NCBI RefSeq assembly: GCF_014199945.1
Contig: NZ_JACHOR010000001.1
Span: 124,001 to 188,000, forward strand
Origin: Brevundimonas variabilis
Lineage (GTDB): Bacteria > Pseudomonadota > Alphaproteobacteria > Caulobacterales > Caulobacteraceae
DNA length: 64,000 bases
Reading direction: 5' to 3'
The position numbers and the translations under genes are program-made. Positions 21,289 to 28,441 of this stretch are shown piece by piece (position 1 is the stretch's first letter; each line of letters starts with the position of its first letter). The notes beneath the pieces were generated by a model that was not told the DNA's origin, did not search any database, and worked only from the letters and a program-made list of their open reading frames with translations.

Positions 21289-21498
21289 ATGCGTATCCAG
21301 ACCATCCAGATCGTCGCCGCGCTGATTGCCGCGATTGCCTTCACCCTGGCGTTCATAGCGGCAGGCGCGTTTCTACTGTCGCTGATGTTCGGTCTTGTCG
21401 GGGCGGCCGCAGTGGCCTGGCTGACCTATATGGTTGCAACACGATGGCTGTCGCGTCGCCGTCATCGCGACGTGACACCGTCTGGCTCCACCCGCTGA
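21289..21498 (+). CDS. Small two-helix membrane protein
   Basis: A 69-residue protein made almost entirely of two hydrophobic helices (IVAALIAAIAFTLAFIAAGA and LSLMFGLVGAAAVAWLTYMV) followed by an Arg-rich tail (TRWLSRRRHRD) that should stay cytoplasmic. No family recognised. It lies between the GST and greA genes, in the same direction. Confidence 0.55.
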   Translation: MRIQTIQIVAALIAAIAFTLAFIAAGAFLLSLMFGLVGAAAVAWLTYMVATRWLSRRRHRDVTPSGSTR

Positions 21499-21640
21499 AG
21501 CGTGACTTTCAAGCTCCCTTGAGTTTCTCGCCTGCCTGCCCTACCTTCTTTGGCCGGTCGCGCGCGCCCTGCGACCGTCGCCAGTGCCGCTTTCCTGTCT
21601 TTTCCTGCTTTCGGGCGATCAACAGAAACTCACGACACCT

Positions 21641-22114
21641 ATGGAAAAAGTCCCCATGACCGGCGAGGGCTATCGCTCCCTCGACGATCAACTGAAGCAA
21701 TTGAAATCGGTCGAGCGGCCCAGCGTGATTGCGGCCATTTCGGAGGCCCGCGAACACGGCGACCTGTCCGAAAACGCCGAATATCACGCCGCCAAGGAGC
21801 GCCAGGGCTGGATCGAAGGCCAGATCGCCGAGATCGAGGACAAGATCAGCCGCGCACAGGTCATCGACGTTTCCAAGCTGTCGGGTTCACAGGTCAAATT
21901 CGGCGCGACGGTCACCGTCGTTGACGAGGATACCGAGGACGAGGGCTGCTACCAGATCGTCGGCGAGCACGAGGCCGACGTGAAACAGGGCAAGATCAGC
22001 ATTTCGTCGCCGATCGCCCGCGCCATGATCTCCAAGGAGGTCGGCGACGTGGTCGAGGTCAACACGCCCGGTGGCGTCAAGGCCTACGAGATCCTCAAGG
22101 TCGAGTGGAAGTAG
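21641..22114 (+). CDS. greA: Transcription elongation factor GreA
   Basis: 157-residue factor that enters the RNA polymerase secondary channel and stimulates cleavage of backtracked RNA. The N-terminal coiled coil carries the hallmark [20 protein letters not shown]; the C-terminal FKBP-like domain has [20 protein letters not shown] and ends in YEILKVEW. The ATG at 21641 gives the MEKVPMT start that I expect for alphaproteobacterial GreA. The ELM1-family gene overlaps the last bases of greA and is probably translationally coupled. Confidence 0.96.
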   Translation: MEKVPMTGEGYRSLDDQLKQLKSVERPSVIAAISEAREHGDLSENAEYHAAKERQGWIEGQIAEIEDKISRAQVIDVSKLSGSQVKFGATVTVVDEDTEDEGCYQIVGEHEADVKQGKISISSPIARAMISKEVGDVVEVNTPGGVKAYEILKVEWK

Positions 22115-23094
22115 GCTCACCCCTTTCCATCCAGGTCGTCTCTGACGGCCGTGCCGGAATCGAGAATCAGGCGCTGGGTCTGGCGGAAGCCATCCAGCGC
22201 CTTGTTCCGGCTGACATATCCATCAAACGTATCCGCTGGCGGCCGATGTTCGACCGGCTTCCCAGCGCCCTCAAGACCGAGGCGATGCTGGACCCAGGGT
22301 CCGACGCCCCCTTCCCGTCACCGACAGAGCCCTGGCCCGATCTCTGGATCGCGACCGGGCGGGCCACGCTTCCATTGTCAGTCGCCGTCCGGCAGCGCTC
22401 CGGCGGCAGGACGTTCGTCGTCCAGACCCAGGACCCACGGTCCAATCCATCGCGTTTCGACATGGTCGTGGCCCCGGCCCACGATGGCCTGTCGGGCGAT
22501 GCCGTGTTCGAGATCATCGGCTCGCCGCATCGCATCACGCCAGATCGTATCGCCGCTGCTGCGGTCGCTTTTGCAGAGCGGCTTGACCCCCTTCCCCACC
22601 CGCGGGTGGCTGTGCTGATCGGCGGACGATCCGCTGCGTTCGATCTGACCCCAGCACACGCCATCGGACTGGCAGACGACATAGCCGCCGCGATCGCTGC
22701 GGCGGGGGGCTCGCTCATGCTGACCTTCTCGCGTCGCACGCCGTCCGAGGCGCGCCGGATCATGACCGAGCGTCTCTCCATTCTCCCCGGCCTGATCTGG
22801 GACGAGACGGGCGAGAACCCGCTCTTTGCCTTCCTGCAGTCTGCCGACCACATCCTCGTGACCGAGGACAGTGCCAATATGGCGACCGAGGCGGCCTCGA
22901 CCGGCAAGCCCGTCCGCATCCTGCCGATGGTCCCCCGGAAGCCGTCCGGCAAGTTCGCGCGCCTGCACGCCGATCTTGAAGCACACGGTGCGACCCGCCC
23001 CTTTGACGGTGACCTGACCCCCTGGACCTATGTCCCGCTCAACGAGACCGCGCGCGCGGCCCGGGCGGTGCTGGAAGCCATGGCGGCGCGCTGA
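22105..23094 (+). CDS. ELM1-family protein (mitochondrial-fission ELM1 domain)
   Basis: 329-residue protein of the bacterial ELM1/DUF1022-type family, with a glycosyltransferase-B-like layout: [20 protein letters not shown] at the N-terminus, [33 protein letters not shown] and [19 protein letters not shown] near the C-terminus. The biochemical role is not known to me; the fold suggests a nucleotide-sugar or lipid-linked substrate. The GTG start at 22105 overlaps the end of greA by 10 bases; no later ATG fits before the conserved VVSDGRAG. Confidence 0.85.
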   Translation: MEVGSPLSIQVVSDGRAGIENQALGLAEAIQRLVPADISIKRIRWRPMFDRLPSALKTEAMLDPGSDAPFPSPTEPWPDLWIATGRATLPLSVAVRQRSGGRTFVVQTQDPRSNPSRFDMVVAPAHDGLSGDAVFEIIGSPHRITPDRIAAAAVAFAERLDPLPHPRVAVLIGGRSAAFDLTPAHAIGLADDIAAAIAAAGGSLMLTFSRRTPSEARRIMTERLSILPGLIWDETGENPLFAFLQSADHILVTEDSANMATEAASTGKPVRILPMVPRKPSGKFARLHADLEAHGATRPFDGDLTPWTYVPLNETARAARAVLEAMAAR

Positions 23095-23100
23095 GGGGGC

Positions 23101-23901
23101 TCAGCGTCCCTTGAAGTCCCCGGGGCGCTTTTCCAGAACAGCGGTGACGCCTTCGATATGATCATCGGTCAGATGGGCCAGGGCCTGCATGGCCGCCGAC
23201 ATCTCCAGCATCTGATCGAAATTCATGTCGCGGCCCTGGCGCAGGAGGGTCTTGGCCATCCGAAGCGCCTGTGGCGGCTGGGCGGCAATCTGCCGTGCGG
23301 TGATCATGGCCTCCTCCATGAGGCTGTCGTGCGGCACCACGCGGTTGACCAGTCCCCATGCGTCAGCCGTCACGGCATCGATCGTGCGCGCCGTGAACAG
23401 CATCTCCGCGGCCCGCGCATAGCCGACGTTGCGCGGCAGCAGCCACGAACCCCCATCGCCGGGGATGATGCCCAGCTTCAGGAAAGGCACGCCAAAGCTG
23501 GCGCGATCCGACGCGATGCGAATGTCGCCCAGCCCGGCAATGTCACACCCCAGGCCCATGGCGGGCCCGTTCACGGCCGTGATCAGCGGGACTTCGAGGC
23601 CATAGAGGGCCCGCACGATCCGGTGCACGACCCGGCGGTAACGCTCCCGGATCGACGCGCCCGATCCCTCGAACAGGTCTGAGCGGGCCTTCATGGCATT
23701 CAGATCACCACCCGCAGAGAACGCCCGGCCCGCTCCCGTCAGGACGACACACCGCACGGTCATGTCGGCATTCACGGCCTCGCAAATGGCCGCAACCTCG
23801 TCGCCGTCCCCGAGGTCCGGAAGGGCGTTCAGCCGGTCGGGCCGATCCAGCGTCAGCACCAGCACGCCATCGTGACGCATCTGTTCGATCAATCCGGTCA
23901 T
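23101..23901 (-). CDS. Enoyl-CoA hydratase/isomerase family protein
   Basis: Cytoplasmic crotonase-fold enzyme of 266 residues acting on an acyl-CoA. The oxyanion-hole segments are SAGGDLNAM and GPAMGLGCDIAGLGDIRIAS; the active-site loop reads GIIPGDGGSWLLPRNVGYAR, with Asp where many hydratases have a catalytic Glu, so the exact reaction (hydratase, isomerase or other) is open. The start ATG at 23901 has GGAGA just upstream. The start lies only 17 bases beyond the T-run of a terminator hairpin (23919-23948) that ends a 52-codon ORF, an arrangement suggestive of attenuation. It converges on the ELM1 gene. Confidence 0.9.
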   Translation of the reverse strand: MTGLIEQMRHDGVLVLTLDRPDRLNALPDLGDGDEVAAICEAVNADMTVRCVVLTGAGRAFSAGGDLNAMKARSDLFEGSGASIRERYRRVVHRIVRALYGLEVPLITAVNGPAMGLGCDIAGLGDIRIASDRASFGVPFLKLGIIPGDGGSWLLPRNVGYARAAEMLFTARTIDAVTADAWGLVNRVVPHDSLMEEAMITARQIAAQPPQALRMAKTLLRQGRDMNFDQMLEMSAAMQALAHLTDDHIEGVTAVLEKRPGDFKGR

Positions 23902-23918
23902 GCCAGTCTCCGCGCAGG

Positions 23919-23948
23919 AAAAACCCCGGCCTCTTTCGAGACCGGGGT
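23919..23948 (-). terminator. Intrinsic terminator between small ORF and enoyl-CoA hydratase
   Basis: On the minus strand a hairpin with arms ACCCCGG/CCGGGGT (23923-23948) is followed by TTTTT (23919-23923). It lies 32 bases after the small-ORF stop and just before the hydratase ribosome-binding site. Confidence 0.75.
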
Positions 23949-23980
23949 GGGAATGCGCAAGTCGATAATGAGCGCCTTGC

Positions 23981-24139
23981 CTATCCGCGCGGCTTTCCAA
24001 CCTGGATAGGCACAAAGTTCGAAGGGTGGCTGACCACGCGGTCGGACCCCGAATTCGTCGCCTTGGTATTCACCAGCATCCCGCCCCAGAGGGCAAAGGA
24101 CATCATGGCGTGTTGCAGATTGCGCTGCCTGTCGTTCAT
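23981..24139 (-). CDS. 52-residue small protein or leader peptide
   Basis: A short reading frame with a strong ribosome-binding site (AAAGGAG, 7 bases before the ATG at 24139). It starts MNDRQRNLQHAMMSFALWGG and ends FVPIQVGKPRG; there is a short hydrophobic patch (MMSFALWGGMLV) but no convincing membrane span. A sigma70-like promoter (24225-24253) lies upstream and an intrinsic terminator downstream, so it forms a complete small transcription unit ending right before the enoyl-CoA hydratase. It may be a stand-alone small protein or a regulatory leader. No family recognised. Confidence 0.6.
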   Translation of the reverse strand: MNDRQRNLQHAMMSFALWGGMLVNTKATNSGSDRVVSHPSNFVPIQVGKPRG

Positions 24140-24224
24140 CTGGCGTCTCCTTTCGTGAACGATGAAAAGAGACGCGGCGTGCTTGCAGGGGTTTTCACCC
24201 TCTTAGTCGTTTCGCGTCATGGTC

Positions 24225-24253
24225 TATATCGTTCGAAACCGGGTTTGGTTCAA
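24225..24253 (-). promoter_or_regulatory. Sigma70-like promoter of the 52-residue ORF
   Basis: On the minus strand TTGAAC (24248-24253) and GATATA (24225-24230) are 17 bases apart, about 86 bases upstream of the small-ORF ATG. The spacer contains AAACC-G-GGTTT, a possible operator. Confidence 0.45.
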
Positions 24254-24259
24254 GTTTTT

Positions 24260-24277
24260 TGCTCCGATATCGGAGCA
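24260..24277. promoter_or_regulatory. Perfect 18-bp palindrome in a divergent promoter region
   Basis: TGCTCCGATATCGGAGCA is a perfect palindrome. It lies 23 bases upstream of the DUF1289 GTG and just upstream of the -35 of the oppositely oriented small ORF. It is preceded by T6 and followed by TATTTT on the plus strand, so a terminator is an alternative, but no plus-strand gene ends nearby. Confidence 0.5.
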
Positions 24278-24300
24278 TATTTTGTGAGACTGTCATCTAA

Positions 24301-24504
24301 GTGACCCCTACGCCACACCGTCCGATCCCGAAGTCCATTGCCACGCCCTGTGTCCAGGTGTGCGTGGTCGACGGTGCATCGAGCCTCTGCCTCGGCTGTT
24401 TCCGCACACTTGCGGAGATCGGCGGCTGGAGCGCGCTGAGCGATGAACAGCGCGCTGCGATCATGGAAGACCTGCCCCTTCGCCGACAAAAAGCAGGGGG
24501 TTGA
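24301..24504 (+). CDS. DUF1289-family cysteine-rich small protein
   Basis: 67-residue protein with the DUF1289 signature: SIATPCVQVCVVDGAS, then SLCLGCFRTLAEIGGWSAL and DEQRAAIM. Four conserved cysteines (two C-x3-C/C-x2-C pairs) suggest a metal or iron-sulphur site; the family's function is not established. It starts at a GTG with no visible Shine-Dalgarno, so translation may be from a leaderless or nearly leaderless message. The palindrome at 24260-24277 is in its promoter region. Confidence 0.85.
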   Translation: MTPTPHRPIPKSIATPCVQVCVVDGASSLCLGCFRTLAEIGGWSALSDEQRAAIMEDLPLRRQKAGG

Positions 24505-24610
24505 GACCTGGAGCCATTAAGGCTTCGTCAGCCATGCCGCTTCACGCCATGCCAACATCCCCGTGGCAGATTGCATCGACCGCAGAAGCGGGTCTGTCGC
24601 GTGAGGTCCG

Positions 24611-25135
24611 ATGCGCTTTGATCTTCAGCCTGCCATCGTCTTGCTGGCCGCAGTGACGTCCTCGTTTGCGGCGGCATTCACCCTGGGAAACCTGTCGGAT
24701 GACGGTCCGGCCCAGGCGCAGCCGATGCTGGCGACGGTCGCGGCGAGCCATAGCGCGCCCGCCAGCGGGACAGCGACGCAGATCGTCCGCAGTTCTGATG
24801 GCCACTACTGGGCCCAGGCCGACGTCGATGGCCGTGCCGTCAAGGTCCTCGTCGATACCGGTGCCAGTGTCGTGGCCCTGACGCGCGAGGATGCCGCCCG
24901 GCTGGGTTTGCGACTGAAGCCCGACGACTTTACCCGTGAAGTGCAGACGGCTTCCGGCTCTGCCCGCGCGGCGCCCGTGACGCTCGACCGGGTCGCCGTT
25001 GCTGGAGCCTCCGTCGACAATGTCGAGGCGCTCGTGGTCGAGGCCGGGCTGTCGCACTCCCTGCTTGGCATGAGCTACCTGGGGCGGCTGTCACGGTTCG
25101 AGGCGACGCCTTCTGGCCTGACCCTGCGCCCCTAG
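24611..25135 (+). CDS. Retropepsin-like (clan AA) aspartic protease
   Basis: 174-residue protein with an N-terminal signal or anchor segment (AIVLLAAVTSSFAAAFTLG) and a single retropepsin-like domain. The active-site motif VLVDTGASVVALT is near residue 80 and the second hydrophobic element LLGMSYLGRLSRFE near 150, as in the TIGR02281-type family of alphaproteobacteria. A single domain implies dimerisation for catalysis. It probably faces the periplasm. It converges on and overlaps by 4 bases the end of the TauE/SafE gene. Confidence 0.88.
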   Translation: MRFDLQPAIVLLAAVTSSFAAAFTLGNLSDDGPAQAQPMLATVAASHSAPASGTATQIVRSSDGHYWAQADVDGRAVKVLVDTGASVVALTREDAARLGLRLKPDDFTREVQTASGSARAAPVTLDRVAVAGASVDNVEALVVEAGLSHSLLGMSYLGRLSRFEATPSGLTLRP

Positions 25136-25956
25136 AGGGCCTTCAGCATCACCGACAGGGCCGTCGCCAGCAGATAGAGGGCAAAGGCCTTTCGCAGCAC
25201 GCGCTTGTCCAGCCTGTGCGCCAGCCGGGCCCCGAACGGTGCCACCAGCGTCGTCAGCAAGCCCATCACGATCGCGGCAGGCACATTGACGTAGCCTAGC
25301 GACAGGGGGGGACGCCCGCCGGCATCCCAGCCGAAAACCACAAAACCCAGCATGGCGGCAGCCCCGATCGCCACACCAAAGCCCGAAGCCGTTGCCACGG
25401 CCTGATGGATCGGCCGCCCGCACAGGGTCAGCATCATCCCGCCGAAGCTCCCGCCCCCAATTCCCATCATCGCGGACAACAGGCCGATCCCGGTCCCGAC
25501 ACCGCGCCGGGTCCAGCCGGTCGGGACATCCTTCGCCAGGGTGAAGCGCTCGGGCATCAATCCCATCTGGGCGGCTATCCCCAGCAGGCAGACGCCATAG
25601 ACGATCGCCAGCCCGCCCATGGAGGTGAAGCCGGCTACTCCGGCTCCCACCAGTGCCCCGAATGCCACCCAGGGCGTCCAGGTCTTCAGTACGACCTCAT
25701 CCACGGCCCCATGGCTGCGGTGGGCTCCCAGCGACCGCCAGGACGTTGCCACGATGGTCATCAGGGAGGTGCCGATGGCGACGTGGAGATTGGCCTCGCC
25801 ACCAAGACCCAGGACCTCGAACGCATAGAACAGGGCCGGGACGATCACTGTCCCGCCACCAACGCCGAAAAGGCCCGCGATTAGCCCGCCGGCCAGTCCC
25901 GCCGCCACAACGGCACCCATGAGCGCCAGGATCTCGCCGATCGGCAGGTCAGGCAC
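25132..25956 (-). CDS. TauE/SafE-family membrane permease
   Basis: Inner-membrane protein of 274 residues with about eight hydrophobic segments and the paired glycine-rich repeats of the family: AGLIAGLFGVGGGTVIVPAL near the N-terminus and GLLSAMMGIGGGSFGGMMLT in the second half. Members export or import sulfite, sulfoacetate or related anions; the substrate here is unknown. Its ATG directly follows the dusA stop (no gap), so it is cotranscribed with dusA, although no functional link is apparent. Confidence 0.9.
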   Translation of the reverse strand: MPDLPIGEILALMGAVVAAGLAGGLIAGLFGVGGGTVIVPALFYAFEVLGLGGEANLHVAIGTSLMTIVATSWRSLGAHRSHGAVDEVVLKTWTPWVAFGALVGAGVAGFTSMGGLAIVYGVCLLGIAAQMGLMPERFTLAKDVPTGWTRRGVGTGIGLLSAMMGIGGGSFGGMMLTLCGRPIHQAVATASGFGVAIGAAAMLGFVVFGWDAGGRPPLSLGYVNVPAAIVMGLLTTLVAPFGARLAHRLDKRVLRKAFALYLLATALSVMLKAL

Positions 25957-26988
25957 TCAGGCGGCCTGGTCCGGGCGCTCGCGGCGGGCCTCGGCCTCGC
26001 GCACGGCCTCGGCCGCGCGATCGACGACCTCGAGCCCGGCATGGGGGGCGATCGCCTCCACCGTCAGGATGCGGCGGAAGGCGCGGGCCCCCGCCCGCCC
26101 ATGCATCAGCCCCAGCATGTGCCGGGTCATCGAATGCAACCCCACGCCCTCGTCCAGCCGTGCCTGAAGGTAGGGCCGGTAGCGCTCGATGGCCTCGAAG
26201 GCGTCGACATCGGTGCCGGCTCCGAACAGCCGGCGGTCGACCTGACCCAGCAGGGCGGGCTCATGATAGGCGGCACGGCCCAGCATCACGCCATCAAGCG
26301 CAGGCTCATCCCCGGCCGGTTCCAGATGGGCCTCGACCTCGTCCAGCGAGGTGACGCCGCCATTGATGACGATCGTCAGATGAGGCCGCTCGCGCTTCAG
26401 CCGCCGCACCAGCCCATAGTCCAGCGGCGGGACATCGCGGTTTTCCTTGGGCGACAGGCCCTGCAGCCAGGCCTTGCGCGCATGGACGATGAAGGTCGTC
26501 ACCCCCGCGGCGGCCGAGGCATCGACCGTGGCAAACAGGCTGACTTCGGGGTCCTGGTCGTCCACGCCGATCCGGCATTTGACGGTCGCGGGTACATCCA
26601 CGGCGTCACGGATCGCTGCCATACAGTCCGCGACCAGCCCCGGCTCGCGCATCAGACAGGCCCCGAACCGGCCCGACTGGACCCGGTCGGACGGGCAGCC
26701 GACGTTCAGATTGATCTCGTCATAGCCCATCGCCGCGCCGATCCGGGCGGCCTGCGCCAGTTGCTGGGGATCCGACCCGCCCAGTTGCAGGGCGACGGGG
26801 TGTTCGACCGCGTCGAACCCCAGCAGCCGCGCCTGATCGCCGTGGATCACCGCCGGTGCCGTGACCATTTCCGTATACAGAAGCGCGCGCTTCGTCAGGG
26901 CCCGGTGAAAGGTGCGGCAGTGCCGGTCCGTCCAGTCCATCATCGGGGCGACGGAAAAACTGTGTGCCGGGATGGCGTGCATCGTCAC
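25957..26988 (-). CDS. dusA: tRNA-dihydrouridine(20/20a) synthase
   Basis: FMN-dependent enzyme of 343 residues that reduces uridine 20/20a in the tRNA D-loop. The TIM-barrel N-terminus SVAPMMDWTDRHCRTFHR, the segment NLNVGCPSDRVQSGRFGACL with the catalytic cysteine, the FMN and tRNA motifs VKCRIGVDD, FIVHARKAWLQGLSPKENR and INGGVTS, and a C-terminal helical tRNA-binding domain (MTRHMLGLMHGRAGAR) define the DusA subgroup. It is followed without a gap by the TauE/SafE gene. Confidence 0.94.
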   Translation of the reverse strand: MTMHAIPAHSFSVAPMMDWTDRHCRTFHRALTKRALLYTEMVTAPAVIHGDQARLLGFDAVEHPVALQLGGSDPQQLAQAARIGAAMGYDEINLNVGCPSDRVQSGRFGACLMREPGLVADCMAAIRDAVDVPATVKCRIGVDDQDPEVSLFATVDASAAAGVTTFIVHARKAWLQGLSPKENRDVPPLDYGLVRRLKRERPHLTIVINGGVTSLDEVEAHLEPAGDEPALDGVMLGRAAYHEPALLGQVDRRLFGAGTDVDAFEAIERYRPYLQARLDEGVGLHSMTRHMLGLMHGRAGARAFRRILTVEAIAPHAGLEVVDRAAEAVREAEARRERPDQAA

Positions 26989-27088
26989 TCGTCGTCAGAG
27001 GCTTCAAGGACTGACCGTGCGGCCCGGGTCATCGGGGGGATGCCCCTCCATATACGAGACGGAGAAGAAACGCGACGAAAGGCGCCGA

Positions 27089-28441
27089 TCAGGCCCCCGC
27101 CTCGCTCGGGAGTCGATACTGGGCTGGCAGAAGCTGGTGACGGGCCATCTTGTCATAGAGCGTCTTGCGCGGGATCTGCAGCCGCTCCAGCACCTGGCGA
27201 ATGTCGCCACGGCAGGCCACGAGCGCCTCCCGGATCAACTCGGCTTCATAGGCCTGGACCTGCTGGACCAGACCGGTCCCCGACACGACCGGCGCATCGG
27301 TCGCATCAAGACCCACGGCCACCTGGCTGGCGAAATTGGACAGCTCGCGCAGGTTGCCCGGCCAGTCGTACTCCAGCAGCCGACGACGGATTCCGTGGTC
27401 GATCGGCGGTGACGGCCGGTTCAGCTGGGCCGCCGCCCGCCCCAGGAAGCGCGCGAACAGCATCGGAATGTCCTCGCGCCGATCCCTCAACGGCGGAATC
27501 CGGAGCCGGACGACATTGAGCCGGTAGTACAGGTCCTCGCGAAGCTCGCCCCGGCGAACCGCCTCGGCCGGGTCCGACTTGGTGGCCGCGATGATGCGCA
27601 GATCCAGCCCCCTCGGCTCTGACGCCCCGAGCGGCAGCACCTCCCGTTCTTCGAGAACGCGCAGGAGGAGAAGCTGGGAGGCGCGAGGGGCGAGATCGAT
27701 CTCGTCCAGAAACAGCGTGCCCTGATGTGAGCGCTCGATCTGGCCCACACGCTTGCGCGATGCCCCGGGAAAGGCCCCGAACTCATGTCCGGCCAGCAGG
27801 CCTTCACTGCCGCTTTCCGGCAAGGCTGCACTGGCGACGGCCACGAAGGGATGCAGCCGTCGACGGCCGGCATTGTGGATGGCGCGGGCGACGGCCTCCT
27901 TGCCAGCGCCGGTCTCGCCCTCGATCAGCACATCGACCGGAGCATCCGCCAACTGGCGGATGGCCGCCCGCACGCCTTCGATGGCCCGACTGCTGCCGCT
28001 GAGCGGGATGGCCCAGGTCTCGTCTGCAGCGAGGGATACAAGCCGGCGGTTGTCCAGCACGAGCGCGCGTTTCTCCAGCGCTCGCCGCAAGGTCTCGATC
28101 AGTCGCTCGGGGGCAAAGGGCTTGGCGAGGAAGTCGTAGGCCCCGCGCTTCATCGCATCGACCGCCTCGGCGACGTCGCCATGCCCGGTCATCATGATGA
28201 CGGGCAGGCCCGGATCAAGCGCGGCCAGACGTTCGACCAGTTGCCGCCCGTCCAGTCCCGGCATCCGCAGGTCGGTCACGACGACGCCCTCGAAGTCCTC
28301 GCCGATCGCCTTGAGCGCAGCCTCGCCTCGGGAAAAGGCTGTCACGGTAAAGCCGGACAGTTCCAGCCGCTCTGCCAGGGCGAGCCGGAACGTCTCGTCA
28401 TCCTCGATCAAAGCGACGCGGGACAGGATGACGAAACTCAT
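27089..28441 (-). CDS. dctD: Sigma54-type response regulator, DctD-like
   Basis: Receiver-AAA+-Fis protein of 450 residues, partner of the DctB kinase. The receiver has the acidic pair Asp14-Asp15 and phospho-acceptor Asp57 (VVTDLRMPG). The AAA+ domain has Walker A GETGAGKE (175-182), Walker B TLFLDEID, and the RREDI segment. The sigma54-contacting loop reads GAFPGA (222-227), with Pro225 in place of the near-invariant Thr of GAFTGA. A C-terminal Fis-type helix-turn-helix (GDIRQVLERLQIPRKTLYDK) binds DNA, probably the repeats at 30255-30305. The ATG overlaps the dctB stop (ATGA). Whether the variant loop still activates sigma54 is open. Confidence 0.92.
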   Translation of the reverse strand: MSFVILSRVALIEDDETFRLALAERLELSGFTVTAFSRGEAALKAIGEDFEGVVVTDLRMPGLDGRQLVERLAALDPGLPVIMMTGHGDVAEAVDAMKRGAYDFLAKPFAPERLIETLRRALEKRALVLDNRRLVSLAADETWAIPLSGSSRAIEGVRAAIRQLADAPVDVLIEGETGAGKEAVARAIHNAGRRRLHPFVAVASAALPESGSEGLLAGHEFGAFPGASRKRVGQIERSHQGTLFLDEIDLAPRASQLLLLRVLEEREVLPLGASEPRGLDLRIIAATKSDPAEAVRRGELREDLYYRLNVVRLRIPPLRDRREDIPMLFARFLGRAAAQLNRPSPPIDHGIRRRLLEYDWPGNLRELSNFASQVAVGLDATDAPVVSGTGLVQQVQAYEAELIREALVACRGDIRQVLERLQIPRKTLYDKMARHQLLPAQYRLPSEAGA

